Positions 1 to 8,600 of a stretch of DNA of 32,967 bases are shown in pieces. Made by a program: the position numbers and the translations under genes. Position 1 is the first letter of the stretch. Every line of letters starts with the position of its first letter. The notes beneath the pieces were generated by a model. It had not been told where the DNA came from. It did no database searches and worked only from the letters and a program-made list of their open reading frames with translations. Origin of the DNA: Clostridia bacterium (lineage in GTDB: Bacteria > Bacillota > Clostridia > Oscillospirales > CAG-272); assembly GCA_024404975.1 (NCBI GenBank), contig JAKSPH010000007.1, positions 1 through 32,967 of the forward strand. The letters are read 5' to 3'.

Positions 1-1349
1 CTGCGGTCAACTATTACTACCGTCACCGTAACTTCTGGTATATGCGCCACCATTCCAAGGAACGCAGGGAAATGAATTATTATTCCGGCGTTATGGTGGA
101 TAAGGATAAAGCCAAGGAAGTCAAACTTCTGGGGCTCGGCGATACGTTCGAAGAAAAGTACAAGAACGTATTTGCAAGATACTTCGCGGGTATCCGGAAA
201 CTCATCGTCAGAGAAGGATTTATGCAGATCGCCGTCGGCTTCATCTCCGTGCTTTGCAACTGCGCCCTCTTCGCCTACGTCGCGTATAATATCGTGTTCA
301 ACGACGGACAGATCGGTGATTACGGACTATATACCGGAGCGCTGACGAGCATCGCAAGTTCCATTACCACGCTCGTTTCCTCAACTGCCACTATCTACGA
401 GGGAACCCTCTTCATCGACAATATGATGACGTTCATGAAGGAAAAGACCACCATCGTTCCCTTGGAAGGCGAGGGCATCCACCCCGCGGTCGGCGCGCCC
501 CACGTTCTTGAACTCCGCGACGTATGCTTCCGTTACCCCGGTTCGGATAAAGACGTCATCCGCAACGTCAATCTGACGCTGAGATCCGGTGAGCGCGTTG
601 TCCTCGTCGGTCTGAACGGCGCCGGAAAAACCACGCTGATCAAACTCATCACCCGCCTTTACGATCCTACCTCCGGTGTGATCCTCCTCGACGGAAAAGA
701 CATCCGTGAGTACGCCCCCGACGAGTATCACAAACTCTTCGGCATCATCTTCCAGGACTTCGGAAAATACGCCGTCAGCGTTCGTGAGAACATCGAATTC
801 GGCGATATCGACCGCGATCACATGGACGAGGAAGTCAGAGCCGCCGCCGTCCACGGCAACGCGGATGCCTTCATCGGAAATCTCCCTGTCGGCTACGAAA
901 CGCCCCTCACCCGTATGTTTGAGGAGAACGGTATCGAACTTTCCGGCGGTCAGTGGCAGAAACTTGCCATCTCCCGCGCGTTCTATAAAAAATCCGACGT
1001 GCTTATCCTCGATGAACCCACTGCCGCTCTTGATCCCTTGGCAGAGCAGGAAGTCTACGATCAGTTTACCGATCTTGCGCAGGGAAAGATCAGTATCTTC
1101 GTTTCCCACCGTCTTTCCGGTGCCGTCACGGCGAATAAGATCGTCGTTTTGGAAGCCGGCACGGTTGCCGAGATCGGAACCCATGCCGAACTGATGGACA
1201 AACAGGGAAAGTATTTCGTCCTGTTCTCCACGCAGGCGAGCCGTTACACCGGTATCGACTACGATGCCGAAGCCGACAGACGCGACGACGAACTCGGCAG
1301 AGAGCATCACAAACGTCTGACGAGAGAAGAACTCATGGATCAGATGTAA
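1..1349 (+). CDS. ABC exporter, TM domain plus ATPase (5' truncated by window edge)
   Basis: This is the C-terminal part of an ABC exporter half-transporter, a membrane domain fused to an ATPase. The reading frame is open from base 3 with no start, so the gene begins outside the window; about 448 residues are visible. The first ~150 residues include hydrophobic helices (around residues 75-135). The ATPase follows, with Walker A GLNGAGKTT (about residue 203), signature LSGGQ, Walker B VLILDEPTAALDP and switch motif SHRLS. This order is that of peptide, lipid or drug exporters, not importers. The substrate cannot be read from the sequence. The C-terminus is an unremarkable charged tail. A strong terminator follows at once, so this is the last gene of its operon. 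Confidence 0.9.
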   Translation, partial: AVNYYYRHRNFWYMRHHSKERREMNYYSGVMVDKDKAKEVKLLGLGDTFEEKYKNVFARYFAGIRKLIVREGFMQIAVGFISVLCNCALFAYVAYNIVFNDGQIGDYGLYTGALTSIASSITTLVSSTATIYEGTLFIDNMMTFMKEKTTIVPLEGEGIHPAVGAPHVLELRDVCFRYPGSDKDVIRNVNLTLRSGERVVLVGLNGAGKTTLIKLITRLYDPTSGVILLDGKDIREYAPDEYHKLFGIIFQDFGKYAVSVRENIEFGDIDRDHMDEEVRAAAVHGNADAFIGNLPVGYETPLTRMFEENGIELSGGQWQKLAISRAFYKKSDVLILDEPTAALDPLAEQEVYDQFTDLAQGKISIFVSHRLSGAVTANKIVVLEAGTVAEIGTHAELMDKQGKYFVLFSTQASRYTGIDYDAEADRRDDELGREHHKRLTREELMDQM

Positions 1350-1357
1350 AAAATAAG

Positions 1358-1390
1358 CGGAGAGTGCCTTATGACACTCTCCGTTTTATA
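1358..1390. terminator. Bidirectional intrinsic terminator
   Basis: CGGAGAGTG (1358-1366) pairs perfectly with CACTCTCCG (1375-1383). TTTTA follows on the plus strand and CTTATTTTTTA on the minus strand. It can end the ABC exporter transcript and also that of the convergent PHP gene. Confidence 0.85.
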
Positions 1391-1397
1391 TAGGAAA

Positions 1398-1434
1398 GGC
1401 CGCGGTATCATGCCGCGGTCTTGTTTTATTTTTT
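1398..1434 (+). terminator. Second, tandem intrinsic terminator
   Basis: GGCCGCGG (1398-1405) and CCGCGGTC (1413-1420) form a GC-rich hairpin followed by TTGTTTTATTTTTT. The T-run overlaps the 3' end of the convergent PHP gene. It is probably a back-up terminator for the plus-strand transcript. Confidence 0.6.
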
Positions 1435-2211
1435 CGGGAACGGCTTTTTGAGATCGACGGTGTCCGTCAGTTTCAATCCGCATTTTTTCACGAACGCGTA
1501 GGCATTCGGGTATTCGGAAGTCGGATCGACACGGCTGACGGCGTGCGCATCTCTTCCGAGAAGAACGTTCAGACGGTATTCCGATGCGATCCTCCAGAAT
1601 GCGGGATTGGGATAATGCCGTCCGTCAAGAATTCCGAACATATTGACTTCTACGGGCATACGGTATTTTTCCGTTGCGGCGAGCAGACGGCGGACTTCTT
1701 TTTCGTAGAACTTCTCATCGCCCTCGAATTTCAGTACGTCGGGATGCGCGAAATAGGAGTAAACGCCGGTTTCCATCGCCTCGATGCAGGTGTCCACGTA
1801 TTCGGTCAGCACCGCCTTGTCCGTCTGCTTGAAGAACGAGTTTACCCAGTCGGGCTTTCCTTCCTCACGCAGTCCGTGCTGTCCCAAAATGAGGTATTCC
1901 ACGCCGCATTCAAGGTAGTAGTCAACGGCGTCTTTGAAAATCGCGGGGTAGTATTCCATTTCAAGACCGATCGGAACGGAGATCCTGTCCTTGACCGGCT
2001 CGCGAAGTTCGCGGATGGTCGAAACGTATTCGGGGAGTTGCTCCATTCTCATGCGGGAAGGAGAGATAAAACCGTCTGAAAACGGTTGCGGCGCGTGGTC
2101 GGAAAAACCGAACACACGGTAGCCGGCGCGGAGCGCGACTCCGAGATATTCCGCCTCGGTTCCGGTGGCGTGATTGCAGCGTGTGGTGTGATTATGGTAA
2201 GAACATTTCAT
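1426..2211 (-). CDS. PHP-family phosphatase, histidinol-phosphatase-like
   Basis: The 261-residue product is a metal-dependent phosphoesterase of the PHP superfamily. It most resembles the HisK/HisJ type of histidinol-phosphatase, which removes phosphate from L-histidinol phosphate in histidine synthesis. Metal-binding motifs are in the expected order: HNHTTRCNH (6-14), SDH (37-39), GLEMEY (82-87), GQH (110-112), FAHPD (154-158), EVN (188-190) and GRDAH (219-223). Length fits the family (about 260). No signal peptide is present, so it is cytoplasmic. No other his genes are in the window, so an alternative PHP phosphoesterase role is possible. It has its own promoter just after the upstream radical SAM gene. 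The start is preceded by only a weak ribosome binding site. Confidence 0.8.
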   Translation of the reverse strand: MKCSYHNHTTRCNHATGTEAEYLGVALRAGYRVFGFSDHAPQPFSDGFISPSRMRMEQLPEYVSTIRELREPVKDRISVPIGLEMEYYPAIFKDAVDYYLECGVEYLILGQHGLREEGKPDWVNSFFKQTDKAVLTEYVDTCIEAMETGVYSYFAHPDVLKFEGDEKFYEKEVRRLLAATEKYRMPVEVNMFGILDGRHYPNPAFWRIASEYRLNVLLGRDAHAVSRVDPTSEYPNAYAFVKKCGLKLTDTVDLKKPFPKK

Positions 2212-2243
2212 AACAGGTTCGATTCATTCGATATTTTTTTTAC

Positions 2244-2272
2244 ATTATACCACAAAACACGTGGTAAGTCAA
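2244..2272 (-). promoter_or_regulatory. Promoter of the PHP phosphatase gene with inverted repeat in spacer
   Basis: On the minus strand, TTGACT (2272-2267), 17 bases, then TATAAT (2249-2244). The spacer carries ACCAC/GTGGT (plus-strand 2249-2253 and 2261-2265), a possible operator. The -35 box abuts the stop codon of the radical SAM gene, and no terminator lies between the two genes. Confidence 0.8.
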
Positions 2273-3097
2273 TCAGAATCTTGTAGCGAAACCGCATTTT
2301 CGGCAGAGTTCTTCACTCGGTTTGTGCGCCGAGATCCCTTGACGGAACGCCGCGGCACGAGGTGACGAGAGGATCTCATCAAGAGTACTGTCAAATAGGT
2401 TTCCGAGCGGAATATTGCCGTCGCAATCCAGGCAGCAGGGGACGACTGTTCCGTCGACCAACACGCCGAACTGCGTGCCGAGGCCGTAGCAGAAGGTCAC
2501 GTCCTGTTCCTTCGCGTCGAGCGAGGGCCAATCGAACTTCTCCGCTCTTTCGAGATACAGACCGTCGTTCAGTTTGCGGTTGCCGTTCTGTTCGGGCAGG
2601 GAAGCGACGTCCGTTCCGAGTGCCTCGGAGAGAAACGAGAAGATCTCGCCGTTTCGTTTGTCCTCACCGCCCGCGTTCCATAAACGGAGCGCCGTGATCC
2701 CGTGAAAACGCTCGGCAAACGCCCAGACTCCGGCGAGGTAGTCCCGCATATCCCCGCCGCCGTTTCCCTCGAAACTGTGCAGGGAAACGGACACCTTGCG
2801 GATCCCCTCCGCGCGGAGCAGGATTTTTTTCACTTGCGGAAGCAGGGTACCGTTGGTCGTCAGATTGACCGAAAAGCCATACCCGTGTGCGATTTCGAGT
2901 ATCTTTTCAAGGTCGGGGTGTAACAGAGGTTCCCCCATCAGGTGCAGATACAAGTATTCCGTGTGAGGACGTACCCGCTCGACAACGGTGCGAAACTGTT
3001 CCGGCGACATAAACGCGGGTGTGCGCTTGGTTCCGGGGCAGAACGAGCAATTGAGATTGCAGACGTTCGTGATTTCAACATACGCGCGCTTGAACAT
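2273..3097 (-). CDS. Radical SAM/SPASM-domain protein
   Basis: The 274-residue product binds a radical-SAM [4Fe-4S] cluster through CNLNCSFC (C13, C17, C20). A C-terminal SPASM-type region supplies further cluster ligands (C203, C221, C222, C225, C265, C268). The MGEPLLHP segment (residues 54-61) is the usual GGEP-like SAM-binding motif. SPASM proteins act in peptide modification (RiPP maturases, anaerobic sulfatase maturases) or as small-molecule mutases; the substrate here is unknown. No precursor peptide is adjacent. A longer in-frame ORF starts at 3136, but AAGGAGGT (3110-3103) sits 5 bases before the ATG at 3097, which fixes that start. At 274 residues it is short for a maturase. It has its own promoter, divergent from the YfcE-like gene. 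Confidence 0.85.
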   Translation of the reverse strand: MFKRAYVEITNVCNLNCSFCPGTKRTPAFMSPEQFRTVVERVRPHTEYLYLHLMGEPLLHPDLEKILEIAHGYGFSVNLTTNGTLLPQVKKILLRAEGIRKVSVSLHSFEGNGGGDMRDYLAGVWAFAERFHGITALRLWNAGGEDKRNGEIFSFLSEALGTDVASLPEQNGNRKLNDGLYLERAEKFDWPSLDAKEQDVTFCYGLGTQFGVLVDGTVVPCCLDCDGNIPLGNLFDSTLDEILSSPRAAAFRQGISAHKPSEELCRKCGFATRF

Positions 3098-3124
3098 AAG
3101 GTACCTCCTTCGTCGATTTTCTTT

Positions 3125-3153
3125 ATTGTAACACAAATCTCCGGCTTTTGCAA
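3125..3153 (-). promoter_or_regulatory. Promoter of the radical SAM gene
   Basis: Minus strand: TTGCAA (3153-3148), 17-base spacer, TACAAT (3130-3125). It is back-to-back with the plus-strand promoter of the phosphodiesterase gene; 20 bp separate the two -35 boxes. Confidence 0.7.
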
Positions 3154-3173
3154 TCCCCGTGCGGAAAAAGCCG

Positions 3174-3202
3174 TTGACAACTGTCCCGACAAATGATATA
3201 AT
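3174..3202 (+). promoter_or_regulatory. Consensus promoter of the phosphodiesterase gene
   Basis: TTGACA (3174-3179), exactly 17 bases, TATAAT (3197-3202): a perfect sigma-70/SigA consensus. Transcription should start near 3209, giving a leader of only about 16 nt. Confidence 0.9.
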
Positions 3203-3224
3203 GGTAAAAAACGGAGATACGACT

Positions 3225-3773
3225 ATGAAATGGTTGATCGCATCGGATATTCACGGCAGCGCGCACTATTGCCGTCTTTTGTTTGAAGCAATGGATAAGG
3301 AGAACGCCGATCGCCTGATCTTGCTCGGCGACCTTTTGTACCACGGACCGAGAAACGACCTGCCGAAGGGATACGCGCCCAAAGAGGTCATCGCGCTTCT
3401 GTCTGCCCGCAAGGAAAAGATCCTCGCCGTCAGAGGAAACTGCGATACCGAAGTCGATCAGATGGTGCTTCCGTTCCCGATCCTTGCGGACTATGCCGTG
3501 CTTTCGGCAGGGGAACGTCTGATCTACCTCACCCACGGACACATCTATCACGAAACCCACCTTCCCCCGCTCGCCAAGGGCGATATTCTGATACACGGGC
3601 ATACCCATGTTCCCGTCGCACTGGAAGTCGATGGCATCACCGTACTGAATCCGGGTTCGGTTTCCATACCGAAAGAAAACAGCCCTCACGGCTATATGAC
3701 TTTCGACGGAACCGAGTTCCTCTGGAAAGACCTTGACGGCACCGTTTATAAGACTTTTTCGCTTGTATCATAA
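3225..3773 (+). CDS. yfcE: YfcE-like metallophosphodiesterase
   Basis: The 182-residue calcineurin-like phosphoesterase carries the full two-metal motif set: SDIHG (D8, H10), LLGD (D36), RGNCD (N72), THGH and HGHTH, then LNPGS. This pattern and length match YfcE/MJ0936-type phosphodiesterases, which hydrolyse model phosphodiesters; the natural substrate is unsettled. The frame is open from 3159, but the promoter places the transcript start after that point, and GGAG at 3213-3216 precedes the ATG at 3225, so that start is chosen. It is monocistronic and ends in a terminator shared with the convergent ROK kinase gene. It is probably cytoplasmic, as no signal sequence is visible. Confidence 0.88.
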   Translation: MKWLIASDIHGSAHYCRLLFEAMDKENADRLILLGDLLYHGPRNDLPKGYAPKEVIALLSARKEKILAVRGNCDTEVDQMVLPFPILADYAVLSAGERLIYLTHGHIYHETHLPPLAKGDILIHGHTHVPVALEVDGITVLNPGSVSIPKENSPHGYMTFDGTEFLWKDLDGTVYKTFSLVS

Positions 3774-3795
3774 CAATTGTTTACATTCTCTGTAC

Positions 3796-3830
3796 AAAAA
3801 AGACGGGATCTTTCGATTCCCGTCTTTTTT
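3796..3830. terminator. Bidirectional terminator between convergent genes
   Basis: AAAAAAGACGGGA (3796-3808) pairs with TCCCGTCTTTTTT (3818-3830). The T-run/A-run layout works on both strands, ending the phosphodiesterase (+) and ROK kinase (-) transcripts. Confidence 0.9.
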
Positions 3831-3848
3831 TTGTTTTGCATTTTCGGA

Positions 3849-4811
3849 TCAAAGTCCGAGACCTGCGGCTCCGATGATACCTGCGTCGTTTCCGAGTGCG
3901 GCAACGCAAACCTTGGCCTTTTTCGCGTTGTTTCTCGTGTACTGTTCAACGTCGATCAACTTGTTCAGCGGAACGGTGAGATTTTCTTTCTCGTTGCAGA
4001 TACCGCCGCCGATGGTAAGTACTTCGGGCTGGAAAATGTTGATCATGTTGGTGATACCGTCGGCGAGATACTTGATGTATTCGTCCACGAGTGCTTTTCC
4101 GTATTCGTCACCGCGTTTCATCGCGTTAAACGCGGTTCTCGCAGAAACTTTTCCTTCCTTGCCAGCTTCCTCGAAGAGCAGGGAAGCGATGCCTTTCAGC
4201 TTGAGTTCGTCCATCTTTTCCTTGGTCATATTGGTAAGCGCGGTAGCGGAAGAATAAGCCTCCCAGCATCCGCGGCGACCGCAGGAGCATTGACGTCCGC
4301 CGGAAACGATCACGACGTGACCGAGTTCCGCACCGCAGCAGTTCACGCCGCCGGCGTAGATCTTGTTGTCGATAATGATGCCGCCGCCGACACCTGTACC
4401 GAGCGTGATCATAACGGAGTTCTTAGCGCCTTTTGCCGCGCCGGCGAGTGCTTCACCGAGAGCAGCGGCGTTCGCATCGTTCGCGATAATGACCTTTTTC
4501 ACAGGGAGATATTTTTTGAAGACTTCGGCAATGGGGAAGTTGACAAAGGGAAGATTGTTTGCGTATTCCACAACGCCGGTCTCCGTGTTAGCCGAACCGG
4601 GGGTAGCGATACCGACGTAAGCGATATCGTCGACCGTCAGATTGTTTCGTTTAATGATGGTTTCCGCAAGTGCAGCCATATCTTTCATGATGGCGTCACC
4701 CGTTCTGTCCGCAAGGGTAGGCACGGAGCCTTTGTCGATGATCTTGAGCGAACTGTCGCAAAGACCGATGGCAATGTTCGTACCGCCGAGATCTACACCG
4801 ATAGTATACAT
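3849..4811 (-). CDS. glcK: ROK-family glucokinase
   Basis: The 320-residue sugar kinase phosphorylates glucose or a related sugar with ATP, the first step after uptake by non-PTS systems. The ROK signature is complete: phosphate-binding DLGGTN (7-12), catalytic Asp112 in ANDANAAALGE, AELGH (161-165), and the zinc site CSCGRRGC (C175, C177, C182) followed by WE. The length is normal for bacterial ROK glucokinases. There is no N-terminal helix-turn-helix, so it is an enzyme and not a NagC-type repressor. Other ROK hexokinases (fructose, N-acetylmannosamine) cannot be excluded by reading alone. It is a single-gene unit with its own promoter. A kinase acting on non-phosphorylated sugar is consistent with the ABC sugar operon and galM in this window. 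Confidence 0.85.
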   Translation of the reverse strand: MYTIGVDLGGTNIAIGLCDSSLKIIDKGSVPTLADRTGDAIMKDMAALAETIIKRNNLTVDDIAYVGIATPGSANTETGVVEYANNLPFVNFPIAEVFKKYLPVKKVIIANDANAAALGEALAGAAKGAKNSVMITLGTGVGGGIIIDNKIYAGGVNCCGAELGHVVIVSGGRQCSCGRRGCWEAYSSATALTNMTKEKMDELKLKGIASLLFEEAGKEGKVSARTAFNAMKRGDEYGKALVDEYIKYLADGITNMINIFQPEVLTIGGGICNEKENLTVPLNKLIDVEQYTRNNAKKAKVCVAALGNDAGIIGAAGLGL

Positions 4812-4862
4812 AATAGTCTCACTTTCTTGAGGGTTTGAAATGATCGCCCTACAACCAAAAGT

Positions 4863-4891
4863 ATTGTATCATTTCCGACACGTTTTGTCAA
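4863..4891 (-). promoter_or_regulatory. Promoter of the ROK glucokinase gene
   Basis: Minus strand: TTGACA (4891-4886), 17-base spacer, TACAAT (4868-4863). The leader to the ATG at 4811 is about 45 nt. Confidence 0.85.
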
Positions 4892-5408
4892 GGGTATATA
4901 ATGATTTAGGAAAGAAATCATCAGCCTTCAGAGGAGTGCCGTCCGAAAAACCGAAAACCGTCCGTCAAAAAGAGCGGAAAGGGCCCGAAAAGGGCAGGAT
5001 CGGCAGGCGTGAGCGCCCCTTCGTTTTCGCCTTCGCCACTGTGCGGGAACGATGCAAAATACCGGAAAACGGTGAAAAACAGCACCGAAACGGCTTCTCG
5101 CCGAAAAATTCCGATGTAGAATTTTACGTTCGATTTTTGTGCATAATGCACAAGGAAAAATCGGAATTTCCAAACTCAACCAATTTTAATTCCGCACCTT
5201 AAAATGTTAAACTGAATTTACCATGCATCTAAAACAACGGAAAAACACACAATAAAACGGTAAAATCACGAGAAACGTGAATAGCATTTCGAAAAAATCT
5301 GAAAAGACCGAAAAAGCTGCGTGTAAACTAATATTTGCAATATGGAAAAATCTTCCTTCTCGTTAAAAAAACTACGATCAAAAACGACAAAACCGCGGAA
5401 AAGTCTGC
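4892..5408. other. Non-coding stretch between divergent transcription units
   Basis: About 520 bp without a credible gene. The 120-codon plus-strand frame at 4840-5202 lacks a ribosome binding site and starts inside the glucokinase promoter/leader. The sequence is purine-rich on the plus strand, with repeated CCGAAAA-like words around 4943-4970 and 5089-5110. The only strong structure is the nested palindrome at 5107-5169. No tRNA, rRNA or known riboswitch core was recognised. Confidence 0.5.
5107..5169. repeat. Nested inverted repeats
   Basis: TTGTGCAT-A-ATGCACAA (5137-5153) is a perfect 17-bp palindrome. It is enclosed by CGATTTTT (5131-5138) and AAAAATCG, which overlaps a second outer pair, AATTCCGAT near 5107-5115 and ATCGGAATT near 5160-5168. 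The outer pairs share the ATCG segment, so they are mutually exclusive. It could be an operator or an RNA switch; function unknown. Confidence 0.6.
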
Positions 5409-5437
5409 TTGACTTTTAATATTTTATATGATATAAT
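5409..5437 (+). promoter_or_regulatory. Promoter of the 13 kb ABC/CBM operon
   Basis: TTGACT (5409-5414), 17 bases, TATAAT (5432-5437). The predicted start is near 5444, leaving about 170 nt of leader before the first ATG at 5613. Confidence 0.85.
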
Positions 5438-5482
5438 ATGCGATGCAAAGTTGTGGCTTTCAAATTGGCCGATGAATTCGAC

Positions 5483-5524
5483 AAGCCGTCTGCCCCTACC
5501 GATTGTCAGCAGATAAGGCGGCTT
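5483..5524 (+). promoter_or_regulatory. Stem-loop in the 5' leader of the large operon
   Basis: AAGCCG (5483-5488) pairs with CGGCTT (5519-5524), and TCTGC (5489-5493) with GCAGA (5509-5513), leaving a 5-nt bulge (TAAGG) and a 15-nt loop. No T-run follows, so it is not a terminator. No recognised riboswitch class fits; it may bind a regulator or stabilise the message. Confidence 0.4.
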
Positions 5525-5612
5525 TCCGATTTCATCGTCCTGCGAGTGCGTATTATCGCGCGGCGTGTATCCGAAATACATAATGATGCAGAAATTTGTG
5601 GAGGTAAAGCTC

Positions 5613-8600
5613 ATGAAAAGAACCCTGTTTCAGAAAGTGCTTTGTTTCGTGCTTTCTGTGACAATTCTGCTTGGCATGACAGCGATCACGGCTTCCGCCG
5701 CTTCCCTTAAAGGAAACGACACGTCGAGTGAGTTCGAAACTATGCAGAAGTACCTCAAGGCGTCGGCATACAGCACGTATTATGCCAAGTATCACCCGAA
5801 CGGTACAAACCCCTACTTCAAGTCCGGACTTGGAGAAGTCAACATTCCGGTTACTTCGTTCACCGGAGAAGCAAGTCTTGTAAAGGATAGCGATAAGTGC
5901 AATGCGTCTTACAACGCTGACAGTACGGCTTGGTCGACGTTCGGCGATTTCGCGACCCTCGGCGCACAGACGGTATATCTTCCGACGTCCGGCTCCGCGA
6001 CCTGGAACTTCTCGATCAGCGAAGCACAGGCGAGCCTTTACAACATTAAAATTGAGTATTACACTTGCCAGACGAGTGAAAGTTCCGTCAGCTCGATCGA
6101 GAGAAAACTCTATCTCGACGGCGGTTTCCCCTTCACCGAAGCAAGTAACCTTAAACTCACCAAGAACTGGGAGTATGTGAACTCCGAAACCGTAGCGGCT
6201 CCCGCCGATGCGGAAACCGGCGTCACCTACGAGCAGACCGACAAGGGTTACATCAAACGCGTCGTATACGAAACCGCCACCGGTAAAGAGATGACTCTGT
6301 ACACGATCGCGCAGGATATCAACGGAAACTCCATGACGCCCGATGCAGAGCAGTATCCCGAGTGGAGAACCTACTATGCGGAGGATGCTTCCGGTTACAC
6401 CCAGGGCTACTTCGAATTCTACTTCGAGCAGGGCAACCACACCCTCACTCTTGAAGCAGAGCGCGAACCCATGATCGTGAAATCCATCACCCTCGTTCCG
6501 ATCGATTCCGCCGAATTCCGTATTAAGAGTTACGCAGAAGTGCAGAGCGAATATGCCGCACACGGTTATACCGCTCCCGCAAACGGAAAGATCACGCAGA
6601 TCGAGGCGGAATTCCCCGACTTCGTATCCGACTCTTCCGTAGCCGCAACGAACGATAACTCTTCTTGCGAGACCTTCCCGAGCAGAGCCAACGCCCAGCT
6701 CTTCAACGTCATCGGCGAGAACAGTTACAACACCGTCGGACAGTGGGCAGCATACAAGTTCACCGTTTCCGAAACCGGTCTTTACAAACTCGGTATGCGT
6801 TACAAACAGACCGCCCTTGAAGGTATGTATATCTGCCGTACCATCAAACTTTCCGGCGGTGCGTACGGTCTTGCAGACGGAACTCCTACCGTTCCTTTTG
6901 CAGAAGCATACGACGCGCAATTTAATTATAATAAGGAATGGCAATCTTCGTACGTCGGCGATAGCAAAGGCAACGAATTCACCTTCTATTTCGAAGAAGG
7001 TGTCGAGTACGTTCTTTACCTTGAATGTTCTCTCGGCTCTCTGAAAGAACTCATCGCAAGAGCGGCTGCCTCCCTTGCATCCATCAACGCCGATTACCTC
7101 AAGATCCTTCAGTACACCGGTTCCGATCCCGATACCTACCGTGAGTACGACTTCAAAGGCACGATGCCCGAAGTCCTCGTCGACCTTCTCGACCAGGCGA
7201 TCGCGTTGGCAGAACTTGCCGACGAATTCGAAGCACTCTGCGGAGGAAAAGGTTCTCACATCGCGACTCTCGACTCTGTCTCCCTTCTTCTTGACCGTAT
7301 GGGTAAGAATAACGGTATGGACGTTGCCGCAAACCTTGCGACGCTGAAATCCAACCTCGGTACGCTCGGTACCTGGATCAACGATTCTCAAAAGGGCGGT
7401 ATGATTGTGGACACCATCAGAGTGATCCCCGCTTCCGCCGATGCGAAAGCGCTTCCCAAAGCAAAAGCAGGATTCTTCAAATCCGCATGGTTTGAAATCA
7501 AATCCTTCATCTCGTCCGTCTTCACCGATTACGATGAGATGGGCTTGACCGTAGTACCCGATGCAAACGAGAATCCCGTGCAGGTATGGCTTGCCTCCGG
7601 TCGTGACCAGTCCAAGATCTGGCGTTCCATGATCGATGCGACGGGCGGTTACACCGACCTTACCGGAAACGCAGTTACCTTGAAACTCGTTACCGGCGGT
7701 ACACTTCTTCCTTCCATTCTTTCCGGCAAGGGCCCCGACGTATATCTCGGACTCTCTGCCGCAGACGTCATCAACTACGCAATACGTGATGCGGTAGTCG
7801 GTGTCAGCGGAGGAGAGAAGAAACTCGGAAGCGACAATGCAATCTTTACCTCGACTGTATATACATATAAGGATGAAAACGGTAGAGTTTACACCACCGA
7901 AACTCCCGAAGCAGGGAAGACCGCATCCTTTGTTTCCCACAGTTTCACAGACACCGTGAACGGCAATTACGCAAAAGCCGCCATGGACACCGTCACCTTG
8001 CTTGACGTATCTTACGGTATCCCGATGACCATGAACTTCTCCATGATGTTCTACCGTACGGACATTCTTACTCAGCTCAATAAGACCGCTCCCGAAACAT
8101 GGGACGAACTTCTTGAACTTGTTCCTGTACTTCAGGCGAACAACATGGCGTTCGGCGTTCACTACGAAAACCAGATCAAGATCATGCTCTATCAGATGGG
8201 CAGTAACATGTGGAAGTACACGGATAATTCCGAATACGCCGGTGCGAAAGTTGCTCTTGATACCGACCTTTCCTATGAGGCATTCTCCTATGTTTGCCGT
8301 CTTTACACCGATTATTCCTTCCCCGTAACCTACGATGCGGCGAACCGTTTCAGAACCGGTGAAATTCCGATCCTCGTTCAGGACTACATCTCGGTTTATA
8401 ACCAGCTTGTCGTCTTCGCGACCGAAATCGAAGGTTTGTGGAATATGTGTTCCGTCCCCGGCTTCAAGTCCACCAACAAAGCCACCTATGGCGAATACGA
8501 TGAGTGGAACGACACCGACGGATATTACTACAATTACGATTCCTGTGCGGCAATTACCGCGACCGTAATGCTCTACGGTTGCTCCGACGTTCTTTCTGCT

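Noticed and set aside
4874..4902. Possible plus-strand promoter with TATAAT at 4897-4902
   Set aside because: The -35 position (TCCGAC) is a poor match and no gene follows for 700 bp. The same bases belong to the minus-strand glucokinase promoter region.
4840..5202. 120-codon plus-strand frame in the 0.7 kb gap
   Set aside because: It starts inside the glucokinase leader/promoter, has no ribosome binding site, and the product is basic and low in structure.
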